Source: Eleusine coracana subsp. coracana (taxonomy: Eukaryota > Streptophyta > Magnoliopsida > Poales > Poaceae). Taken from it: a stretch of 64,000 bases of DNA. The notes below the pieces were generated by a model. The model had not been told where the DNA came from. It made no database searches and saw only the letters and a program-made list of their open reading frames with translations. The translations under genes were made by a program, and so were the position numbers. Of this stretch, positions 56,469-64,000 are shown in pieces. Positions within the stretch are counted from its first letter, which is position 1. Each line of letters begins with the position of its first letter. Location of the stretch: NCBI GenBank assembly GCA_032690845.1, contig CM064429.1:15780569-15844568 (forward strand), in the 5' to 3' direction.

Positions 56469-57108
56469 TGATGAGGACATCAACGACATACGAATAACGA
56501 CGACGGAAGATGGCGCGCCAAACCAAGTTGTCACGCCTCCACCTCTCGTCGTCGCGCCCCCTCGAGTTACGGATCCATCTTCTAACAAGACGACGACATA
56601 TAAGGGCCCAATCACTAGAGCTCGAGCCCAGGAATAGAAGACGGTTTTGATACTAAGGAACGACGACCCAGGATGATGCCTCCTGAAGGCCCACGTGGCC
56701 CAAGTCGCGCGACTCCCTCTCCACTGCGCGACTCTCCACTTCCGCCGGCCCTAGATGCCGCGTCCTACCCCTATTTAGTCAAGGGCTGCGCCCCTTGCAA
56801 TCTTTGAGTTTTGTTTTAAGTTTAGCTTAGCTATACATCCGTCTCTCGACATGAATTCAGAACTCCACCTTCGTGCAATACATCAGATTGCTCGCCTCTA
56901 ATTCTTGCTCGTTCTTCGATTACGCGTAAGAATTGATCCTCGTGATCAGGTTGATCTTGTTTACCACAAGGTTAATATCCTCCAGAAGTTGGTTCAGCGA
57001 TTGCATTGGCGCTTCAGCTTGCTCGTCGTAGTTGGATCGTGAGGGTCGACATCCACCAAATCGAAGTTATCTCCACTCGCCGAAAGATCGGGCACTCTAC
57101 ACCTATCA
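56469..57108 (+). mobile_element. Solo LTR H' in the G pol gene
   Basis: 640 bp, TGATGAGGACATC...CACCTATCA, with a perfect GGCTA duplication (56464-56468, 57109-57113). It starts like LTR H (minus start at 16485). The plus strand encodes GPITRARAQE near its start, matching GPMTRARA in H. TATA-like CTATTTAG near 56772. No internal region. Confidence 0.85.
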
Positions 57109-57606
57109 GGCTAGCCTTCTATGCCACAACCATCCCATGTTGGACTTCGCTAATAAGCATGTACCAAGTCTAGCTTCATCCGTGGAGAAATCCACAACAT
57201 AAAGCTTTCCTTTAAGCACACCCTTAAAAGCAACTGAGCCATCAGTCCTCTTATAGACGGTCACACCATATTCGTTGAACAAACAATCATAGCCCATTTT
57301 ACAAAATTGTGAAATGGACAAAAGATTGAAGTCAACGTGATCAACAAGCATAACCTTAGAAAGAGAATACAAAGGAGTGAGAGGGACTTTACCATAACCT
57401 AGTACTTGTCTCGTTCCATTGTCACCAAATGTGATGTACTCATTTTTGTTGTGACTTGGCTCGAATGACTTGAACATCTTTTTGTCTCCGGTCATATGAT
57501 TGGTGCATCCACTATCAATCACCCAACTTGATCCTCCGGAGACATAGTCCTTCGATCCTCTTGCCATGAGGCACTTGTGAGTGTTGTCATCATCATCATC
57601 ACTCAA
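57109..57606 (-). pseudogene. Copia G: protease part of pol
   Basis: It carries WVIDSGCTNHMTGDKKMF, with the catalytic Asp-Ser-Gly, followed by FNLLSISQFCKMGYDC and the pre-integrase start WHRRLA, where the solo LTR H' interrupts. The aspartic protease cuts the element polyprotein. Confidence 0.88.
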
Positions 57607-57726
57607 GATCCCAAATAGAGAAGTGTTGGTGGGACTGACGCCAATGACAAGTGTAGCAATGCCTCCCTCATCCGATTCGGATTCGGAGAAGGAAGATGAT
57701 AAAGAGGATGAATCATCGGAATTCTA

Positions 57727-58877
57727 TTATTGACCAATGTGAGCTTCACCTCTTCTATGCTTCTTGTACTTCTTGTCTTTCTTGTGGTGCTTGTCTTTCC
57801 TTCTTTCATCTTTGTTCTTCTTCTTTGGACATTTCGCAATAAAATGTCCTTCATCACCACATTCATAGCAAGTTCTTTTTGACCTTCTTGCTTTGCCCTT
57901 GTCAAAGCTTTTCTTCTTGTAGCCATCTTTCTTAAGAAATGACTTGAATCTTCTCACGAGTAGAGCCATCTCATCATCACTATGTTCACTGCTAGAATCA
58001 ACCACTTTCTTCTTCTTCTCTTGCTTCTCTTGTGTGGCTTTGAGTGCCACATCATTTTTATCACTATTTGCTCCCTCAATTTGCTTGATCAAGGCATTTA
58101 TCTTGTTGGCTTGATCATTTGTTTCTTTTGGGAAAGAAGCTTTCCAAGCACTTCATCGGTGGAGAAGATTTTGAAGTTGTCCTTCTCTCTAATGTTTGAG
58201 CAAATGTTGCTATCTCATGGTTTCAGTGCTTGTAGTAGTCTCTTGTTGATGTCCAAGTCGGTCATTTTAGCTCCTAGTGCTCTTCTTTGATTCACAATCC
58301 TCATGAGCCTATCATAAACTTCCTTTGGGCCTTCTCCCGGACCCATGATGAATAGGTTGAACTTATTTTGCAATTCTTCAAGTCTTGCATCTTTGACGGA
58401 ATCAATGCCCTCATAGATAACCTCAAGTTTTCTTCATAGTTGGTTGGCATTCTTTATTCCGGCTATCTTGTCATACTCGGTGGCACTAAGTGCGGAAACA
58501 ATTGCACTAGCAGCCCGGACATTGTGATGAATGTTGATTTGATCCTTATGGGTTGGATTGTCTCTATTTTCCCACAAAAAATCATTCTCGGTTATACTTG
58601 CAACATGAGGACTCATGGATTCCAAATACATCATCATCTTGCATTTCCAATGATCATAAAATTGTCCATCAAAGTAGGGGAGTCTACTGGACCCTTGCCC
58701 AATGCGATCTTCTTTGAGATCATCATAATCAAACATGACATTGTTGTAGGTTTTTGGTAGCCCATCTTTATCAATATCTTCAATCCTTGGATTTTCTCCA
58801 GGTGCATCATCCTCGGACCTTGCTTCATACGATCCACTAGGCGGAATTTCTTTTTCCATTATCATCTTTATCTTCAA
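57727..58877 (-). pseudogene. Copia G: gag
   Basis: 58877-58434 has the UBN2-type start (PYFDGQFYDHWKCKMMMYL), then stops and frame changes. 58092-57727 has a CCHC knuckle (CYECGDEGHFIAKC) followed by a Lys/Arg-rich tail. The order fits copia gag; the product would form the particle shell. Several stops lie in between (for example at 58434), so it is not functional. Confidence 0.85.
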
Positions 58878-58896
58878 GCGGTTAAGCCTTCAAGAA

Positions 58897-58916
58897 GATC
58901 CCGCTCTGATACCAAT
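58897..58916 (-). other. Primer binding site of copia G (initiator tRNA-Met)
   Basis: On the minus strand TTGGTATCAGAGCGGGA lies directly after the 5' LTR, complementary to initiator tRNA-Met, as in most plant copia elements. Confidence 0.9.
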
Positions 58917-60348
58917 TAAAAGTGCCTAGAGGGGGGTGAATAGGCAATTATCCCTAAAATTCACTTAATAATAAATGTTAACTGCCCAGTGTCAGACTTG
59001 TCTGATGATTGTGGGGAAAGTCCGATGACTTGTCCGATGACACGAGATAGAAAAGTAGATCGGCCGGATAAATATTAAAACTAGTGTAAGGCAAGCTAGG
59101 AGCAAGTGAATACAAGCAAAAGGAAGCTGTAAAAATAAGGAGAGCAACTAGCAAGCAACCTATACAAGTTAATTTAAGAAATACGAAGCAAACCCTAACT
59201 AGCAAGTTTATGAGCAAGAACAAGTAAATGAAGGACAAGTAATTAAAGCACAAGTGAGGCCCAAGATTCGTTCACCGAAGTTCAGCTCCACAAAGAAGCC
59301 TACGTCTCCGTTGAGTGATCCACAAAAGACCGGGTCTCTTTCAACCCTAACCTCTCCAAGTGACCACAAAGATCAAACTTAGTTTTCCACTAGAAACTCC
59401 ACAAAGGAGGGGTCAATATAAACTTCCTCAGGCATCACCACACAAGTTGATGGAGCACTTCAATCTTCTCTCAATCCCTTCACAAATCAAAAGTGGAAGC
59501 AAGGGAGGAGAGTTGGGGAGAGCAAAGTGAGCTTGAGAGTGTTTTTGAGTGGAATGAGTGACCAACCGGCCAAAGAGCGAAGAGGGGTTCTATTTATAGC
59601 CCAATGGGAAAAAGAGCCGTTGGAGAGCCAATTTCTGAGATCTACGTCGGACAAGTCCGATGGTCATCGGACATGTCCGATGAAATAAAGTGGCGTAGAA
59701 ACTAGAGTCCGACAAGGTTGCCCGATGCCTCGGATAAGATGACCATCGGACAAGTCCGATGGCTATCAGACATGTCTGACGGTCACAGGGTGGCAGAGGA
59801 ACTGGAATCCGAAGGACTTGTCCGATGGCTCGGACAAGTCTTGTCCATCGGACAAGTACGATGGTCATCGAACAAGTCCGATGAAAATAGGGTGGCAGGG
59901 GAACTGTACTCCGATGAAAGTGTCCGATGCGCCGGACTTCCTATGGACATGTCCCATGACCCAGAGTGGCCGAGCTACTGGAGTCCGATGGACTTGTTCG
60001 ATGGGTCGGACAAGTCCGATGATTTTGCCCTGGAAAATTTTATTTGGCCTGGAAAGAGGAATTTTGCACTTAGTTCACCTCCCCTTCACACTTTTGTGTC
60101 CCTCTTAATAGTATGGCTTTTGCTATACTCAAGATTTAAAATAAAACTCCATGAACTTCATTCTTGAGCATATTTTAAATTTCATCTTGAAGCACTTTAC
60201 CATCTTCTTTTCTTCCTTTTTATTTCTATGCATTTAATCACCAAACTTTGTACCATAATCTACACACATGCTCATTAAAAATTAGTTCGTTCTTAATTGT
60301 ATTGACGTCAATCACCAAAATAAAATTAGGGGCCTAGATGCACCTTCA
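58917..60348 (-). mobile_element. 5' LTR of copia element G
   Basis: 1432 bp, flanked by AGATC at 60349-60353, equal to 49160-49164. TATA box at 59590-59599 (minus). It differs from the 3' LTR by many bases and the 125-bp gap, so G is not recent. Confidence 0.9.
59646..60020 (-). repeat. TCGGACAAGTCCGA palindrome array in the G 5' LTR
   Basis: The same array as at 50014-50395, ending about 47 bp upstream of the TATA box at 59590-59599. Confidence 0.8.
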
Positions 60349-60353
60349 AGATC

Positions 60354-61607
60354 CCACTAAGATCTTGTTCGTTTTAAGCTAAAATGAGATGGAATGGAGC
60401 CCAAACCACATGGAATGATGGGGCATGGAGTCAATCACTTGGTTTGATTTAAAACCTAACATGTTTTGGCATGTTTTGGCCTAGGTGGGGTTTGTCGAGC
60501 GGAAGACCGAGTGGTCGCGCGCGGCCTGGCCTGTCCTGGCAAAGGGCCAGCCCACAAAGAAGAGAGATGTGGTGAAAGAGAGACGAGACGGGAGCGTGGC
60601 GGCGTCGACGAGCCCTGACGGCGGAGCGCGGGCAAGGGCGCCGCCGCGTCGCCGGTGGTGGTTTCATGCAGGCGGTGACGGCAAGGACACTGGAGCACGA
60701 TGGCACCACCGCGTCGGCGGTTTAATGTGGGCGGATTAAGGTGTTCGGATTGCCGGGTGTGTACTCAATTCCGACGACCATGAAAGGAATTTGGCGGGCC
60801 GGTGGCAGGGCCGACGGTGGGAGGCGGTGCGGCGAGGCGGCGTCTAGCGCCGTCGGAGCCGCGGGTGGTAGGCGGGCGGCGGGGGAGCGCAACGGAAAGA
60901 TTAATCCAATAGGAAAATATTGACTCTCCTTTTTAAGGTGGTCTCCTCCTCCCAAGGTAAGCATGGTGGGATTATTCAGAGGCTCATACGGTCGCCGCCC
61001 GACTACAACTGGGCCACTTGACCTCTTTATTGCGTCTTTGCCAGCGGGTAGTAGTGGAGGATGTCCTCATCACATGGTCCTCACATCGAGGGACGTGAAG
61101 AGCATAAGGGGGGCAGTGGCTCTTCAATTTTAGGTGGAAGATGGAGGAGGAGCACGGGAGAGTGATGATGAGATTTAGGGGTAGTGGCCGGAGATGACGA
61201 CGTTAGTGAGAATTTTGTCATGCATGGCCATGATTTCCCGCACAAAAGGCACTTGCAAAGACTTATACTTTACTATATCATGGTGATTTTAAGGAGATCC
61301 AGAAAACTAAGAGCCTTTTCAGAAAGCTTTATAGGCATCCGGTTTTAGGTATGTTCTTGGAGAATAGTATTTTTTTTTCCCTGAAAATCACTCCAGCGAA
61401 ATTAAGGTCACGTTTATATACAGTTTTAACAGTCCAATGCAACTTGAGTCTCGTCCATTCTATCGGCCAAGGAAATGATGAATTACTATTGGCATGATAA
61501 TAATGACGAGGACAGCGTGTGACAAATTAAGACCATAACATAAATGAAAAATGAAAATTTCACGAAATTAATCGTCCTTGTGCAGATCAAGTAGTAGCAT
61601 CGTATGA
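60354..61607. other. Intergenic stretch between G and the BAHD fragment
   Basis: 60430-60930 is GC-rich with ORFs in several frames and no recognisable product. 60930-61607 is likely the 3' flank and UTR of the BAHD gene. I see no clear repeat ends. Confidence 0.4.
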
Positions 61608-62183
61608 TCAAAGCGGAGAGCGTTGCTGGTCTTGTGGTGCGACGAAACCAAGGAACTTTGCCGTGACTGGCCTGAAGATGCGGAGCGGGTCACCCTCGAG
61701 AGCGTCGGCGAGCCATGGCCACACCAAGGCGTTGACGATCAATGGCCCGTCGTCCCGTCCCGGCTGGGAGCACGTCTGCACGTATCCGGAGGCGATCCTG
61801 GCCACCTCCCTGACCGTGGGCAGCGCCAGCGCGGCGTGGCCGAACCCGAAGTCCATGTCGATGCGGAAGGAGGAGAACATGGTGACGCTCACGGCCGGGC
61901 TGCCCATCCCCATCACCGCCGTCTCGATGTACCGCCTCGGCTTGTGCTCATCCACCCAGTCCACCAGCTCCTGGAAGCGCTTGTCGTACGCGGGCGCCGA
62001 CACGGCCTCCCGCACCAGCGCCGCCACGTCGCGCAGCGGCATGGCTAGGACCTCCTCCATGCCCGCCTCCTTTGATGTGTACGTGATGAAGTTGCCCATG
62101 TAGTTTCGCGCCGGGTCGGCCACTGCCGCGTGGCGCCCGTCCACCCACCACCCCATCCGGCAACGCGCGTCGGCGGGGCCCGC
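61608..62183 (-). pseudogene. BAHD acyltransferase, C-terminal part, cut by an LTR
   Basis: 191 codons open to a TGA at 61608-61610. They include the R-M-G-W-W-VDGR segment, NYMGNF, and DFGFGHA, the form here of the DFGWG motif that BAHD enzymes carry near the C terminus. BAHD enzymes transfer acyl groups from CoA thioesters to alcohols or amines in the cytosol. The catalytic HXXXD motif would be in the N-terminal half, which is not in the window: the coding frame breaks exactly at 62184, where an LTR starts. The acceptor substrate cannot be told. Trp to Phe in the motif is seen in some members. If the other half lies beyond the LTR, the gene is disrupted; if not, it is a fragment. Confidence 0.85.
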
Positions 62184-64000
62184 TGTCATGGACCCGCCTT
62201 ACCACGGAGACGGCTCCGTTCCAGGATCTCCCTCGGGTGACGACACGTGCTGTGGCGCCCAATAGTGCAACACATGACAGAGAAAAATAATTGTAACAAG
62301 AGCGTAGGTGGAGAAGCAGAATTTACATAAATCCGAAGTTATATTACAAACCGGAGTTTTGACAGAAAAAATAAGTTGCGGAAGCGAGATGTTCAACATT
62401 GGTTCACCAATTCGACGAAATTGCTAAGATACAATCGCCCTCTCACGGCGACACACAGGGACCATCCAGCCATACTAGGTACTTTGCCCAAGTACCGTAC
62501 CAGCAAGCAAAGATCTAATCCTCATCTTCATTCGTGCACAGCTCCCATTCGATGTTCCAGTAATCGGGGCGCTGGCCCTCCCAATGGAATCTCCCACCGC
62601 AGTGGCAGTCTCCGTCCTGGTCATCTGAAAAACCATATAGAGCTACGTCCTGAGTAACTAATTTACTCAGCAAGACTAACCCTTCAAAATGGCCATCTAC
62701 AACCGACACCTAGACATGCAAAGGCTGGGGATAGGGTGTATGTTGCCAGAAAACCAGCCTAGGAGGGGATCCTTGTTTTTCAAGTTTTAGCACCAAGTTA
62801 AGTTGTCATGTGAAATAGTAAATTTAGTTTGCACTAAAGCTATAACAATCATAGTTGCAATACAATCTTAATAATTCCAAACAGCAGTATTAAACCCACT
62901 CATCATCTTAATGGCTTCTGACACTGTTCCGGAGCAGCGATCAAGTGGTACTCGTTACTGTGAGGGGCAGCGACTCGAATCGATTTACATCCTGCAGCAG
63001 AGACCTGCTTGCACGACCCATACGCGCTTCCGGGAAGCTGCATGGAGCAACCTTTCGCTCATGGTACCGCAGGGTCTTCCGGGTCCAGACTCCCCCGAGA
63101 AGGGTCCCCCAACGCGATGCGCCTCGTGTCGCCATCCGTGGGTGGATTGCTCCCTCCTCTCAGCCCCTGTTCCACCAAAGAAGGGAGAAGGCTATCTTCA
63201 GACCAGGCGGTAGTCGTAGCTACATCGGTTTACTGGGCCCATATCTCCAGCATGCAAACAGTACGTTCAAACTTGATCCCATGGGCCGGACACGAGGCGT
63301 AGCCTTAGGGAACTCGGACGGGGCTACCTCCTTGAAGACAAGCTGTTCTTCCCTTTCCACCTAGTTGCCCGTCCGATCTTCATTGTGATTCCATCCACCC
63401 TTTCCTTCATCCGATCACGTTCCCCAGTAATAATATTTTCTACCTATGAGTGGTCTCCATACCACTCGATGAGTAGTCGTCCTAATTTAAGCAGAGCAAC
63501 TATCGTCGTGAGGCTAATAATCAGGGAAAAAGGGACCTACTGCACGCTAGGGTTTCAATCAACTCCTATCACTTAATGCACAGGTAAACTTACATCCCTA
63601 GCTAGTGATAGAATAAAAATTTAAAACGGGATTAATGCACCGGGGCTTGCCTTGGGTCTGCTCTGGCTCAGCAACGGCACCTCCGGCTCCTTCTGGGTCC
63701 TGCTCCGGTCCCGTCTCCACGTGGTTCACGGCGTGATCTATATGATGCAAAAGATGATGCTATGAGAGAAGATTCATGGCACTTCCTCAATAAATACGTT
63801 AATATATATTGTTTCTCATTGAAGTGGGCGGGGTGTGTTGATTAGTACAGCAATATAGCGTATGTAGCGGAAACACTGGGTGAGGTCGTTTCGTGTATTT
63901 CCTTCATGGACTCCAGAATTTAATCGCGACGACGTCGCACCAAAGTACAGTGGGCTTGTGTGTGCCGGGGTGAAGCTACATAAGCGATGCCCCTGACTAG
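62184..64000 (-). mobile_element. LTR of the B family inserted in the BAHD gene
   Basis: It starts TGTCATGGACCCGCC at 62184 and matches 12596-14401 (LTR B) along its whole visible length at about 93-95 percent by eye. It runs off the window edge, so solo LTR and full element cannot be told apart. The ORF at 62911-63213 is the counterpart of 13320-13622. Confidence 0.85.

Overview
This window is grass (Poaceae) nuclear DNA, probably from a rice-like genome. The evidence is an intron-bearing IAA-amino-acid hydrolase gene with grass-style GC-rich first exon, Stowaway-type MITEs, and many plant Ty1/copia and Ty3/gypsy LTR retrotransposons plus an L1-type LINE. Species is inference; family-level assignment is stronger. 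Only two host genes are visible: a complete ILR1/ILL-type amidohydrolase gene (45089-48494, +, five exons) and the C-terminal part of a BAHD acyltransferase gene (61608-62183, -) that is cut by a retrotransposon LTR. Almost everything else is nested mobile elements.

Left part (1-8993): a gypsy element F (minus strand; gag fragment, tRNA-Asp primer site, LTR 872-2057) sits in a copia element D (plus strand). D has lost its pol region but keeps a long downstream ORF (about 4320-6700) and its 3' LTR (7323-8993). 8994-11259 is non-coding, with tandem duplications.

Central nest (11265-42688): one long LTR, here called A, starts at 11265 and ends at 42688 with matching TCAAC target duplications about 31.4 kb apart. 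A was split twice. First, a minus-strand LINE landed in it (15-bp target duplication at 12565-12579 and 24807-24821). A long LTR, B (12596-17417, duplication GAAAG), then landed in the 3' end of the LINE, and a solo LTR, H (15562-16485, duplication ACTCG), landed in B. Second, a copia element C (25668-41809) entered A and was itself split by a gypsy element E (29197-35447, duplication ACTTG). E has two 1550-bp LTRs in which I see only one difference, so it is very recent. E has no pol; it has a short gag ORF and what looks like a second internal promoter with a small ORF.

Right part: 42694-45088 is intergenic with MITEs; the ILR1-like gene follows, with a MITE just after its stop codon. 49165-60348 is a whole copia element G (minus strand, duplication AGATC) with decayed gag-pol, an env-position ORF and a nested solo LTR (56469-57108, duplication GGCTA). 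After an intergenic stretch comes the BAHD fragment, broken at 62184 by an LTR of the same family as B that runs off the window.

The least ordinary signals are: (i) short GC-rich palindromes placed directly upstream of the TATA box in the LTRs of several unrelated families, with further copies inside the elements ahead of downstream ORFs; (ii) the internal promoter plus small ORF in young element E; (iii) an env-position ORF in D whose stops are consistent with C-to-T decay of CAG, CAA and CGA codons.
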